NCBI GenBank assembly: GCA_031308135.1
Contig: JAHLJT010009436.1
Location: 157,327,976 to 157,391,975 of the forward strand
From: Acheta domesticus
Lineage: Eukaryota > Arthropoda > Insecta > Orthoptera > Gryllidae
Direction of reading: 5' to 3'
DNA length: 64,000 nucleotides
Part shown: positions 23,601-35,334 of the stretch, piece after piece
Layout: every line of letters starts with the position of its first letter
Position numbering within the stretch: the stretch's first letter is position 1
The notes under the pieces: model-generated
What the model saw: only the letters and a program-made list of their open reading frames with translations
Told to the model about the DNA's origin: nothing
The model's database searches: none
Made by a program: the position numbers and the translations under genes

Positions 23601-25290
23601 TGTCATCTTCCCTATACACCCACCAACCCTACAGGACACTGCCTTCTGTCTACTTATAAATAGCAGAAATTTATAATATACAGGAATCTGTATGTTACTG
23701 TAAATCAGTTTACAGTCCCATTTGCTGAATTAGCATTTTTTCCCTTCCTTAAGAAGAGATTTCAAGTAAAAATCAGAACTTTTTCAGTGAACTTTCAATA
23801 TAGGCTAACAAAAATGGCACTGCAAACTGACAAAATTATGTCGTAGCAAGGACGCAACACTAACCTCGTGATTTCTTCTTTTCTTGATCATACATTATGA
23901 CTACTTCCATCACTTTTCCAAAGCGTGCAAAGAACGTTCTGAGGTCAGTTTCCGTAACATTAGATGGAAGACCACCCAGGAATACTTTAGGATAACTGTT
24001 ATTCCTCTTTGGCTTCTGTAAGCTTCGAGGATTGCACGGTTTTGGATCAATCTGCAAATGCATTTTCATTAAATCTAACTTATGCAGTGCGCAGCAAAAT
24101 ACTAAAACAAAAATCTTTCTTCACTCGTCATCCTCTTAAAAATATTACTAAAATGATGTAATACTCACAGTACGCCCATCCAACTGATGAGGACCATTCT
24201 GTAAAACTAATCCAACATTGGCAGGATCAGAGAAAGTCACAAAACCAAAGCCTCGTGATCTGCCTGATTCACTATTTTTCATAACCACACAGTCAATAAC
24301 TTCTCCATATCGAGAAAAATAACGCTGGAGGTTCTCTGAATAAAAAAAATTAGCATATGATTTTTTATGAACAATGTTATTACAGAACATCTTGAATTGT
24401 CAAAATCACATACCTTGTGTAGTTTCCCAGCTTAACCCACCAACAAACAACTTCCTGCAAGTTAAATTAAATCATGAATTAATTGACTAAAACATTGTGT
24501 AAACGGTTTAACAACAATGCCATACACTGCAATTAAGAAGACAACCAACTTTTAACTTATGATAGCCCCAGTTATTTGTGGGGGTAATTGTGGTACAATT
24601 ACAAACACATTATAAGATTCACTCATGTTGTGGAAACACCTAATGTACTGCAATTTACATATGCATTCTACTTTCTGCCACACCAAAGCTAATAGTTTAC
24701 GATTCATAACCAAATTCTCACATTAATATTGCACTGAAAAATTTCATACGTTCCTTACATTTTAGAAACTCACGATATCCATATATTCCTCCCAATCAAG
24801 ACGAAAGGGGACAACCCCCATTTGCAATTACCGACATCAGGACTTTTCTTTTCATATATTACATTTTACTGCTCTTCTGATATTGAATATAAACATTATA
24901 ATACTATTACCGATAGAAGACCATTGGGAATAGGCAATAAAATAATAGGTCAGCGTTGAATACTACATTAACGACCGAACAGAGTTTCCTACATATTTAC
25001 AGAATTAAAATTAACCAATCTTCAAAATTTGGTAAATTTAGAATACTCTATTATGCCAAGGCACACTTCGTTTTAGAGAAATACCAATGAAAAGGGAGAT
25101 TGTAGCTTAAATGAGACTAACATATTTCGCCGAACACCTCGGCCTCGTTAAGTTAAGCGTCTACATGGCGGTAGCGTTGACCGCACATACATGGATTCTT
25201 TTTTAACTCTAAATACGCCCATACTACAACTTAAAATACGAAATCTACTTACCCTTTATCGTCGTTATCCATGTCACTTTTCATTCTCAT
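20473..25290 (-). CDS. Hrb27C: Hrb27C/hrp48 (DAZAP1-family) hnRNP, 5' seven coding exons
   Basis: An RNA-binding protein of the hnRNP A/B type that in insects acts in mRNA splicing, localisation and translational control in nucleus and cytoplasm. Coding exons on the minus strand: 25290-25253, 24454-24414, 24335-24169, 24051-23865, 22211-22129, 21169-21068 and 20605-20473. All have GT/AG junctions and compatible phases. About 250 residues are encoded here. RRM1 (residues about 14-85) has RNP2 KLFVGGL and RNP1 RGFGFVTF. RRM2 (about 104-178) has KVFLGGL and RGFGFLSF across an exon junction. The tail is Gly/Met/Pro-rich and ends YQGWGTPPQTQYP. The linker DPKPCNPRSLQKPK is diagnostic of the family. 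A Met at 25272 gives the N-terminal length of the fly protein; 25290 is the first in-frame Met. Fly protein is about 420 residues, so 3' exons are missing. Confidence 0.94.
21068..21169 (-). CDS. Hrb27C: Hrb27C exon 6
   Basis: Encodes VEIKKAEPRDAGKMGDGPP, the conserved end of RRM2 (VEIKKAEPRD), then NQWGPPQGPPMGMGG opening the low-complexity tail. Acceptor TTCAG and donor GTAAGT; 34 codons exactly. Confidence 0.94.
22129..22211 (-). CDS. Hrb27C: Hrb27C exon 5 (RRM2 end)
   Basis: Completes RNP1 (FGFLSFEDDDAVERC) and continues AEHFVNLNGKQ. Acceptor ATAG and donor GTATAA; phases fit exons 4 and 6. The reading frame is too short for a simple ORF scan. Confidence 0.93.
23865..24051 (-). CDS. Hrb27C: Hrb27C exon 4 (linker and RRM2 start)
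   Basis: Encodes the family linker IDPKPCNPRSLQKPK, RNP2 KVFLGGL, and TDLRTFFARFGKVMEVVIMY up to KKKSRG, where the RNP1 octamer is split by an intron of about 1.65 kb. Confidence 0.96.
24169..24335 (-). CDS. Hrb27C: Hrb27C exon 3 (RRM1 body)
   Basis: Encodes ENLQRYFSRYGEVIDCVVMK through the RNP1 motif RGFGFVTF to LDGRT. It is preceded by acceptor TTCAG and followed by donor GTGAGT. The intron separating it from exon 2 is only 78 bp. Confidence 0.96.
24414..24454 (-). CDS. Hrb27C: Hrb27C exon 2 (RRM1 start)
   Basis: A 41-bp micro-exon after acceptor TTGCAG encoding KLFVGGLSWETTQ, which contains RNP2 of RRM1. The donor is GTATGT. Confidence 0.93.
25253..25290 (-). CDS. Hrb27C: Hrb27C exon 1 (coding part)
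   Basis: Holds three in-frame Met codons (25290, 25284, 25272), then DNDDK and two bases of a Gly codon before the donor GTAAGT. Intron 1 is about 0.8 kb. Confidence 0.88.
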
Positions 25291-26816
25291 TGTATTAAAC
25301 TATAAATACTAAAGTAAACCCCTACTATAGGGCCCTAAATATGCACAGACAACAAACTTCAATATGGCCTCTCTCCAAAAGGAAGTAACGACGTATCGAC
25401 CATCATGAGAAAAAAGCATGAGGTTCTGACGTCATGACTACGACAGTTGTTTAGAAACTATCTTGTGTGTGATTATTTTCCTACTTTTACAATAATGTGA
25501 TTAAAGTAAGCAAGCATATGTATTTAAAATTATCACTCGTATGTTTAGGTATCAATATTGTTGAATATACAACACAATAATTTCACTAGATTAATTATCA
25601 GTGGTAAATATTAAATGATTGCCTCTTCAAATACCTTCAGCGCTATTACTCGCTTTTTATCGTAGATTATATTATACTGATTTACAAAGATTGATTGATA
25701 ATTTAACTTTTAATAAACTTTCATGATGAACGAAATAATAAATAAAATCATCATAAATAGCCGAAATTGTGGGAAGACAAAATCTAGAAATCACATCAGT
25801 AATTTATTATAAAATTCATATACACTGATATGGACAATTGTTCGTATTTCCGCCAGAAAACGCATGTGGCTACAAACAGGAAGAACGTCATAATAGCATT
25901 CTGACGATTCTAGCTTCAAATTCTTCAACGTTCCGTGCTGAACGCTCGTGACATCTAGCGAGGATGTTAGGAATTACTACGTGCTACACTCGTTTACGGG
26001 TTGTTCGGGATGCTGCGTTCTTTGTCGCTGGCAAGTTGTGCGTCCTGTCAAAAGACAGAAACCGCGAAGAGACAGAAAATCGAGACCGCGTAGCATAGCT
26101 GTGATATTATGGTGAGTTCGGCTTTTTCTTCACTCGTAAGTTGTTTTAATTATAATTTTGTTTCTTTTAAATTCGAAAAAATCAATTGGAAAATAGTACA
26201 ACCAAGTCAAAACATGAGTTATGTATTGAATTTTATTCCGAGGGATTTGAAAGCAAGACGTCTTTCTCCTCAGGCACCATCCTGTAAGAGCGATCCTCCT
26301 AAGAGGCACCGCGGAGCGCGGGGCACGTAACGGGGCTCCGCGCCCGCCGAGGATCCAAAGTCGCTCGGGAGGCGTGGCAAGCGCCGTGACGTGGAGGGGG
26401 AACGCCGGAGCAGTCATATGGTGTCTCGGGCTTCGTAGGCCCCTATTTATTCGTGTGTATCGTATTATGTGATTGCGAGAGCGTGCGCGCGCGCGCCGGT
26501 TGTCACCCCGAAGTGGGGGCAAAGAAGAGGGTGGGATGGCACCGGGACGGCGGGAAGCATTCGCCTGCCCTCGGAGTCGCGCGGCCGCGGCGGCGACGGC
26601 GGCGGCGGTAGTGGCAGCGGCTGCGGCTGCGGCGGGCGGGAAAGATGTCAGAACCCTCAGTTTCACGGAAGACGCCGGCGGGGTCGCATCGCGATGGTGG
26701 CGAGCGCGTACGAGCACGACGCATGCCTGTGCCACCCGGCGACGGAGCTGGTGACGTTCAAGCCGTCGCGCCGCCTGCTGCTCGCGGTGAAGCGGCCGTC
26801 GCCCGCCGCCGCCACC
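25291..26816. promoter_or_regulatory. Divergent promoter region between Hrb27C and Chsy
   Basis: About 1.5 kb separates the two head-to-head start codons. The Hrb27C side (25320-25400) is moderately GC-rich and probably holds its 5' UTR and start site. From about 26250 the sequence turns strongly CpG-rich towards Chsy, with GCG and CGG runs (26580-26640). No TATA element can be assigned confidently. In-frame codons upstream of the Chsy start (from 26694) could give an N-terminal extension, but they lack the good start context of 26817. Confidence 0.55.
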
Positions 26817-27780
26817 ATGGCGCGCAAGCGCCGAGGCGCGCACGCCTTCCTGGGGGTGCTGGTGGGGCTGCTGGTGGGCTTCCTGGTGACGTCGCGTGCG
26901 GGCTCGGGGCTGCTGAGCGCCCTGCGGCGCGGCCCGCGCGCGCCCAACGCCACCGGCGGCGCCGCGAGCGGGTGCGCCGCGACGCCCGCGCCCGACGACG
27001 CCTGGCCGCTGCCCGCCGCGCCCACCCACCCGCGCCCGCCGCCGCCCCCGCTGCCCCCCGCCGCCCGCGACCGCGACCGCGACCCGCTCGCCATCGTCGG
27101 CCTCACCGACCCCGACGAGAGCGTGCGCAACAGCAAGCGCACGCTGCTGTTCGCCGGCGTCGATGACGGCGCACAAGTACCTGGCGACGCGCGCCGTCGC
27201 CGTGTTCGACACGTGGGGCCGCGAGCTGCCGGGCCGCATCGCCTTCTTCTCGTCGGCCGCGTCGGCGCCGCCGCCCGGCCGCGCCGACCTGCCGCTGGTG
27301 CGGCTGCGCGGCGTGGACGACGCCTACCCGCCGCAGAAGAAGTCGTTCCTCATGCTGCAGTACATGTGGGAGCACTTCGGCGACCGCTTCGAGTGGTTCC
27401 TGCGCGCGGACGACGACGTATACGTGCGCGCCGACCGCCTGGCGCGCCTGCTGCGCGCCGTGGACAGCCGCCGGCCGCAGTTCATCGGGCAGGCCGGCCG
27501 CGGCAACCAGGAGGAGTTCGGCCTGCTCAGCCTGGAGTACGACGAGAACTTCTGCATGGGCGGGCCGGGCGTCATCATGAGCCGTGAGACGCTGGCGCGC
27601 GTCGCCCCGCACATCAAGTACTGCCTCAAGAACCTCTACACTACGCACGAGGACGTGGAGCTGGGCCGCTGCGTGCAGAAGTTTGCCGGCATCCCATGCA
27701 CGTGGTCGTATGAGGTAGGTGGCTGCGGCGGCGGCGATGAGCGCCTGCTGGCAGGGGGCCGCGCCACTTGCGCCCAGGGG
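26280..27780. other. CpG-rich island over Chsy exon 1
   Basis: Extremely GC-rich, CpG-dense sequence contrasting sharply with the AT-rich surroundings on both sides. It produces several long spurious open frames on both strands. High GC here also makes sequencing error more likely, which is relevant to the single-base frameshift at 27162. Confidence 0.9.
26817..27714 (+). CDS. Chsy: Chondroitin sulfate synthase (Chsy/CHSY1 family), first coding exon, frameshifted
   Basis: A Golgi type II membrane enzyme that polymerises the GlcA-GalNAc backbone of chondroitin. The start GCCGCCACCATGG is a textbook initiation context. Residues 1-8 are basic, 10-25 form the signal anchor (FLGVLVGLLVGFLV), then comes a Pro/Ala/Arg-rich stem. 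The Fringe-like N-terminal glycosyltransferase domain follows with MTAHKYLATRA, VDDAYPPQKKSF, the metal-binding RADDDVY (Asp about 198-200), FCMGGPGVIMSRE and YTTHEDVELGRC. The exon ends after TWSYE at donor GTAGGT, phase 0, where vertebrate CHSY1 continues with MQQLF. One extra base (G at 27162) shifts the frame between FAGV and MTAHKY. The rest of the roughly 800-residue protein is not in the window. Confidence 0.94.
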
Positions 27781-30700
27781 TAGGGGGGACTCAAGTTTCT
27801 CATGATTTATTTACATTACACTTATTAATACAAGGTTTTGTTATTAATTGCTATCATTATGCGAAAAAGTATAACTAAACAGTAACAAGAGTATTACTTG
27901 TTACATTCTTACAGTAAATACTTTAATGTATGTTTTTCTATATAAAAATAAAAGGTCTGCAGTGTTACATCTCAAATCTTCCACATGGTAAAAAGACGTA
28001 GTACACAATAATTTATTTTAATAGTTTACAGCGTACAAGCCAGCCTATTTCGATTCAAAACTGCTTAAATATACTTCTTAACGTTGTAAAAGATAGCGAA
28101 TTTAAACATCTCCTTAATGATATGAACGTGATGTCTTCTTAGTACAAAGCAAATCTTCCTCATGAGAGTGAATTATGATTTAGAGTAAATTGAGAACAAC
28201 CATATAGTAACCAAGATACGTAGTGATATCTTGACATAACGAGAATAAAGTCCAAACATACTTTTTTCATTTGTTATATCGAACAATGTTTTAGTCAAAA
28301 TTAAAATAAATTGTGATGGGGAGGTGGAGCAAATGTTACCGCAGAACTCGTCGCTATAATTACTGTAATTAAGAAGTAGCAAAGAAAACGATTTCCAAAT
28401 GTTCAATTCATTAACCATCCCGAACGGGAATTGAACCCAAGATTACGCTGTTTCTTTTTCCTTTACCCCTACCCAGACGAGCAATACTTCAATAATTTCA
28501 CAGGTGTTGTTTACGTATCAACGGTGACAATTGAGTAAAAAAACATTCCGATTAAATCAGAAACAAATTTTCCAAAGTCAGTGAATCAGAGACCTCAGAA
28601 AAAGTCGGTTAAGTACATTTCAACACCTCTAAAACGTTTTATGGAGGTTCGTAAGTTGACAATCGATCAGAGTTATCGCATATCACATCGACTTACATTC
28701 CAAACAAGTAAAAACAAGAATTTGGAAAATTTAACTAAAAATTGAACTAGTAAAGAAAGCATTTTAGTGATTTACAGTATTCGTAGTATTAAGAGTAACT
28801 CCTGTATGAACCTAGAAATCGTCCAAGGTTTTCTGTTCCCAAGCAAAATTTGTAGATGACTAGATACTGACGATGTTATTTTTATAGGCAATTCTGTATC
28901 CATACATTTCCCTCGAGTTTAATTTGTTACAAATGTAAAATTACGTTCACGAAAGAGATGATCCCAGACCTCTCCGTAATAGGCGTACGGCCGCAATGCA
29001 ATCTGTGAAGTTGATGACTGAACTAAATCGTCGTGACACTGAAGGTTCTACACATTTGTAATTTGACGGACGAGATTGGCGAGTTTTAGATGAATGACAT
29101 TTTTCAGGAATTTAGATCAAAGTAAAAAAATACCAAGATATAACACAACAATTTCTCGGTTTCTTATTTATGACTGGTAAACCCGCATTAAAAGAGTTGG
29201 CTTACACAAGTTATTTCTGAGGCAAATTAGAAGAGTTTAGTACGAGTAATTCCATTAAACCCAATATTTGTTTTACACAATTTGAAAATTTAAACAGTTT
29301 GAAAACAACTGCGATGCCGATTCATAAGAGACTTTTGACAATAGTATTATTTTAAAAATAACAATGAATAGAATCTTTATAATATTATAGTGTGTCTTTT
29401 CCTCGTAATTTTTAGTTTTAATAATATGATATTATAACTGAAATCTTTGAATTATCTCTAATCCTTGATGCAGAGGTTAAAGTCTTACAACATAAAAGAA
29501 GAAACATTTTGCCTAGATATCACGTTAATCTATTTAATCTCTTTTACCTTAAGAACAAAAAGCAAAGCAAATATTAACAGTGTAACAAAGGAATGGAAAA
29601 TTACAAGTGTACACAAAGCTGACGCATCAGCTCAAGGAATAATCTTATGTTGGTTTAAACTCGCGTAGCGAAGAACATAATGATTCTTGAAAGAAAGACA
29701 AACATTTTCTGAAGCTTAGAGAATACATACATGTACATTTTTCGCCTTCTCTCGCTTTATGGTATTACTTGAGAAGTTTTCAAATCATTTAAATGCTTTT
29801 AGAGGCGTGAAAAATAACGAAAACTACTAGTTTTATTCCAAAAATTGTACATGGCCTTATTTGAAGATCTATCTTTAAATCAGATTTCATTTAGGAAAAA
29901 TCTCTGTCGTCAACTTTCAGAAACATATTGCACCGACAGTCAAACATACAATTACTATTTTTTTCAGCGTTGGTAACATTTCGCATTTTTAGCAATTACT
30001 AAAATCTACAATCTCTAACCATGGCGTATTCCATCTGAACCATTCATAATCATTCACTTGTTACTACCATTCACCCCTAAGATCACCCCTATCACCATCC
30101 ATCAAGCGGGAGGCAAAGACAAACTACCCCCTGGACGGGGCCGGATTAACGTTAAGAGGGATCGTAAGCTTAACTCAACTACGTTGCTCCCTAAGAGAAT
30201 TGAAGTATTAAACACGCAGCAATCAAAATAACCGTGAAAAATTATGGTAATGTTTGCAACTAAAAAAATGAGAATATTTGTACATATTTATGAAATATAT
30301 AAAACTAGCTGGACCTGCACGAACGTTTTAAACATTTGCCATTTACCATTACCATTTCAATCGCACATTTTAAATCACTATTTTGAAAGTGAAAATAGCT
30401 TCTTGCTCGAACTCAACGTCGAACTTTTCCGACAACCCTTGCTCCAGAGCAAGGGTGGGATTACTTCTGAATACATATTAGTATTTCCAAAAATGTCATA
30501 TTGTAAATTGTAGCATAAGAAGGAAAAGCAGTCATCCTTATGGCCACCGAAACAAGCTTGGGACGCATAGTTTCTCAGTTATGCACATTCGTAACGTGCA
30601 CGCGTTGCGGTTTGCATAGGTTTCTGCAGTTTCCTTTCTTTTAAACCCGGTTACAATTCGTAGTCTCACTGCCTTTTATCCCTTCGACCAGGGGGTCAGC

Positions 30701-31753
30701 ACCATTAGCCCCCGGGGTTCCCAAACGGTCACCCAACCAGGAACCCGCGATATCTCGAACTGCGTAACCTCCGTGACTTCAGAGAGGGTAGTTAAGGAAT
30801 TCCGCTTGCGACGCCCGTATTACCTGGAGACCATATTTTTAATCATAAATCTGGTTGATGCAGCCCTACGAGGTGATTTTCTATTCAGAATTAGCACTTA
30901 CGGGAGATTTGTGTCGGTGATGTATTTTTTTAATAAGCCTAATTTTTAATGAACAGCTAGATCATTAGCGACCATATATGCAATTCATTAAATAAAGTGA
31001 TGACTTATCGTATAAATTAGTAGTCTTTCCTTAGCGAATAGAAAATATATTCTACAGAGGATATTGAGAAATAATTAGAAGCCCTGGTCGAGCGATCCCA
31101 GAAGTACATGCCTAGTCTGCTTATGCACTTATCTGCCCCTTGTACTACGATCACCTGCCCACAAAAGAGGAGAGAAAGAGCGAGCCTTTTCGCCTGCAAG
31201 CAGGCTCCACCTACCTTCGGGGAGATCATCATCATACTTTGATTACTTTGAATTTACTACATTAGTTCCGTAAATGTAGTGCATGATATAATTAATTATA
31301 AAACGCACTATTATAAATATGCATATATTGGGGAGATCCCGCTCCGACCTATACCCCGCCTTGAGAGGGTTTCCCCCTCGAAGTATCTCCGCAGCGGAAC
31401 CCTGCTCCCAAGCAGGAGTTCCCCACTGGCCTCTCGACACGTGTGGTGGTGGTGTAGGGCGTGTGAGTGTGTGTGTGCTAGGGAAGACGAAGGGACAAGG
31501 TTGAGAAAGGTAAGATCGCGCTCGGAGCGTGGCCGTTTGTTAAGATACTGCTCCGGCATTCGCTTGGTGTTGATCGGAGAAACTACGGAAAATCAGGTAG
31601 TCGTCCGCTAGAATTTTCCAAATGCCGGGTCTATTGTAACATTTCGTTCTTCTGAACGTTACTTATTATTAGACATCGGATGTTTAGGGAAACTCCTATT
31701 TTTTCTAGCGAACTTATTTAAAGACTTTATAATATATGTGCATGAATCATGAC
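27715..31753. other. Probable Chsy intron 1, proximal part
   Basis: AT-rich DNA with no exon that resembles the rest of Chsy. It contains one tRNA-like SINE head (28425-28500). A locally GC-richer stretch at 30640-30840 and 31080-31620 gives neither a recognised repeat nor a gene. Inferred to be intron because the Chsy donor at 27715 has no visible acceptor partner. Confidence 0.5.
28425..28500 (-). repeat. tRNA-derived SINE-like head
   Basis: On the minus strand, GGGTTCAATTCCCGTTCGGG resembles a Pol III B box within a T-arm hairpin. A loose A-box-like stretch lies about 45 bases upstream. It does not fold as a complete tRNA. Confidence 0.4.
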
Positions 31754-32310
31754 TAGAGACCGGATTTTTATGTAATTACATATTTTTTGTCTTTCTACTT
31801 AACGTTCTCAAAATTGTAATCGTGGCGAATCATCGCCCTCCTAACACAATATCAAATTTGTTTGTTACATATTTTACATATTTAGTACTATATTACATAT
31901 TTTACATATTTCTCAGTTTTCACCATATATTTTCTTATTCTATCTATCTTTTTCAATTTTATTACTATTTTTAATGAAAATAAATATTTTCAAAAATATC
32001 AGCATTTTTCCCTATGTTATTGGTGAAATTGGTGTCAAAATTAACAATGCGTTTTATGACATGTAAGCTTAATTTCAGAGAAAAATTTGCAAATTCCTGG
32101 ATTACAAGAGATGAAGCTTTAACTTATTTAAGAAGATTTTTTCTCAATGTAATTTCGTGCTATGTAAATGTTCTTTTTAATTATAAAATTATAATACTGT
32201 ATTACATATTATATCCGATTTTACATATTTATTACATATTCTTACTAATTTCATTAAATATTTATGTACATATTTTCACGTTTAATACTACATATTTTTC
32301 CGGTCTCTTA
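31754..32310. mobile_element. hAT MITE, 557 bp, perfect 8-bp target duplication
   Basis: The ends are TAGAGACCGGATTTTTATGT and ATATTTTTCCGGTCTCTTA. Flanking copies of ATCATGAC (31746-31753 and 32311-32318) are identical 8-bp target duplications, the hAT signature. The interior carries many TTACATATT words. There is no transposase, so it must have been moved in trans. The intact duplication suggests it is fairly young. Confidence 0.93.
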
Positions 32311-33730
32311 ATCATGACAAATGATGACATATGACGAAGTTTTATAATGCTTATTTTTGCTTATTTTCGCATAAATGCCTTTTCTTTAGAATTATTGCAA
32401 GTTTTTTCCTTTTATATATAATTTTTATATACAATGCTAAGATATCAGAAAATTGACCATGGTCCAACCTGACCATTCATTACGAAACCTTCAATTCACG
32501 TATTTGTATTTTGAAATATGAAAGAATTCCTGAAAGTATACCAACATATTTTTCTCCATGTCCCTATTTCATAAATACTAGCAATGTTCTGAGAAAATGA
32601 TCGATTGACAATACACCAAGGGCACCTTTTGAGTGAAAATAAATGTAAATTCCCTGAAGGTTTCAGTGTTGCTAATTTTGGATTTCTAAAATATATGCCA
32701 GACACATCAGTAAACTTTCAGAAATCCTTCACTGTAATCAAACTGATTTTGTCTCCCAATCATTGCAGATTTGAAATTGCTATCATTGAAAAGTTCCTGG
32801 TAATATATTGCAATGGGAACTATTAAGAATAGAATGAAGAAGAGGTGTAAATATGTATGGAGTTTTACTAATAAGTTTATTGTGAATGTAATTTATGACA
32901 GTGCCTTGTTTTCTCATTATTCTTGACATTTTCAGTGCCTTTTTAGGCGCCTAAAAGGCGATTTTTAGTGCCTTAACATCCGATGTCTACTTATTATATT
33001 ATGTACAGTTGACTGCCCACCATCTGCTCCAACCTCTCTTGAGAAATAGTAACTTTTCCGCAAAAAAATAAGTTATTTATTACAACAGCCTTCTCGTTGT
33101 ACGTTTTAATATATCGACTCGAAATTACAAAGATATTCCACTACTCGTGGAAACTTGAACATCACAGAACAGTAACATACTTTGATACACATAGAGGGAG
33201 GAAGAACAAAATATTTTGCTTAAGGACATTCAAGGCTTAACGGATGGACAGTTTTTTTACGTGTTACATTTTACAAATGGGACCGAGGAGATTTTGATTC
33301 ATTTTCATCTCAGCGAGATGTGAAAGACTTTGCTAAGTTTTCTGCGTCCTTAAGCACTCTCTTTTTTCTCTGCCTACTGTAAGTTTTCAGCTGCTTGGAC
33401 TACATGTCATCTCGCGCAAGTTGTAATTTAGAGACAATGAGTTCAAATGTAAGTGTACATAGAAATATACTATTGAAATAATATTTTTAAATAATGATAA
33501 TTATTCATTATAACCATGAATCTTCCGTTTACGGTAGACTTCATATATAGTTTCTGGCAGCATAATAAATAATTATTTAAGTTACCATATTATTAATAAT
33601 ATTGTACTCTATTGTAGTCCTATTTTAGAGAAAGCGAAGTAATTCACTGAATACCGTATGTGGTAGGCAAAATTGTGTCTAATTTGTGATCGAAAATCAG
33701 TAGTAATTTTCCTAAATCGCTTCCGCCCAC
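32311..33730. other. AT-rich intronic DNA, no gene seen
   Basis: No coding exon, known repeat or RNA gene recognised. The short phrase TTTTTAGGCGCCTAAAAGGC at 32941 is a small palindrome. Confidence 0.5.
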
Positions 33731-33739
33731 TGCCTCGTT

Positions 33740-33880
33740 GAGAACTGTAGGTGCCGGCTGCTCTGATTAGCTGTGGTTTCTCACACTAAATCCCTAGTGG
33801 ATGTACAGGAGCAGTACCCTGAACACCGGGCCACGAATCGCGACCCTTCCTTCTGAATTCTGTCATTTCTGCCCGACGCA
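33740..33880. repeat. Interspersed repeat, copy 1 of 2
   Basis: It shares GCCGGCTGCTCTGAT, a later CCGGGCCA/ACGGGCCA, GCGAC/GCGATC and TTCCTTC in the same order with 36657-36780. Both look like 3' parts of a SINE or LINE family, but the family is not identified. Confidence 0.55.
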
Positions 33881-33974
33881 TTCGACGTCAGCGGCCGCAA
33901 GACGGGAAAATTTTCTCATACGTTGATGACCAGATGTATTTTGAAATATGAGAGAATTTTCCCATAGTTATGAC

Positions 33975-34477
33975 TAGGGAGCGAATTTTTATGCCCTAAA
34001 AAATCCTGAAATATGTTTTTTAAAATATGCATTATGACATAAAAATAGTGAAATATGCACTTTAATATGCATTTATGTCCTAATAATTATGAAATATGCA
34101 CTTTAATATTCAATTAAAATTAACAACATTTCATTTTCCTGTATAAACCTTTCTTCATAAAATACAGGAGAAGCATGCTTGGAAAAAAACTTGTGCAAAC
34201 ATGATATAACCTAACTTATTTCACGCTAGAAATAATTGAAGTAAATATGCACCTTAGTGAAGAACCTACATTGTAGGTCTTTCAATTTTTCTGCCTGGTT
34301 TAAAAAATATATCAAGAAATATTCTACATTTGCACTAGTGTTTTATCATCTATAGAAAATAAAAAAAGTAAAAAATTGTGACAAGCTTTTCTAATAAAAT
34401 GAACGTTCACAAATAGATTATATGGAAACACGAAACATTTTCTCTAATTTAACGAAATATGCAAAATATGCTCCCTA
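33975..34477. mobile_element. hAT-like MITE with AATATGCA subterminal repeats
   Basis: The left end TAGGGAGCGAATTTTTATG and right end ATATGCTCCCTA form an imperfect inverted repeat. AAATATGC words recur at both sides. The 8 bases before the left end (GTTATGAC) resemble the ATCATGAC target of the neighbouring hAT MITE, but the right flank does not repeat them cleanly. Non-autonomous; boundaries approximate. Confidence 0.55.
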
Positions 34478-35090
34478 TAATTACACCAATATGCCCCAAC
34501 AGAAAAAATCTATCAAATATGCACTAACAAATTAATCCACAAAGCATCCAATTATAACCAAATGTCAAGAAATTACTCTTAGCTATGTCCTGAACCAATG
34601 GAGAACAATATGCAAAATCATAGAAATCTGCTTCCTAGTTATGACCTTGAACACCACAAACATTCCATTTTTAACAACAAGAACCCTAAAAGAAGCACTC
34701 AAGCGCAGCGACATGAGAAACATGTGTATCCGAGCGGATGCAGTGTGCGCTACGCGCCCGTGCGGGGGTTTCTCATTTGGGTTTCTTCGGTCGCGCATGC
34801 GCAAAATTTTCTTACGATCACTTAAGCCTGGGAGAGCAGAGGGATTAAATGTATTTTATAGAAGATTTGACAGAAGGGTATAAGTATGTAACAAAATCAT
34901 TAATTAGTTTCCCTTGTACTTTCCTTCAGTGAAAGGACAGCGACCACTATACGTACACTGTCAGAAATTTCTGCATTACTTTTAATGTAAAAGTACATTA
35001 AAGTAAGTATCATGTACGTAAATGAAATTTAATGTACACGTACAGTAACTTTAAAGTACTTGTGCATTAAATATAATGTACGTGTACAAT

Positions 35091-35236
35091 TAAATTTACT
35101 GTATGCGTGCACATTAAATTTACTGTACGTGTAAATTAAATTTGCTGTATGCGTGTACATTAAATTTACTGTACGTGTACATTAAATTTACTGTACGTGT
35201 AAATTAAATTTACTGTACGTGTAAATTAAATTTAAT
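35091..35236. repeat. 22-24 bp tandem array in hairpin loop
   Basis: Six to seven units of the form TAAATTTACTGTACGTGTACAT, given here as TAAATTTACTGTACG plus TGTACAT. Lengths alternate between 22 and 24 bases, and the units contain the palindromic word GTACGTGTAC. Confidence 0.9.
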
Positions 35237-35334
35237 TTACGTACATGATACTTACTGTAATGTACTTTTACATTGAAATTACTGTATGTGTGCATGAAAT
35301 TTACTGTACATGTAGTAACTTCAATATTTAAAAT

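Noticed and set aside
26130..27648. Long minus-strand and alternate-frame open frames over the Chsy exon
   Set aside because: They are Arg/Ala-rich shadows of a very GC-rich exon with no family resemblance; the plus-strand frame matches Chsy throughout.
30640..30840. A possible rRNA or tRNA gene in a GC-richer patch
   Set aside because: No conserved rRNA segment and no cloverleaf could be recognised.
35091..35236. A CRISPR-like array
   Set aside because: The 22-24 bp units are contiguous without unique spacers and lie inside a eukaryotic transposable element.
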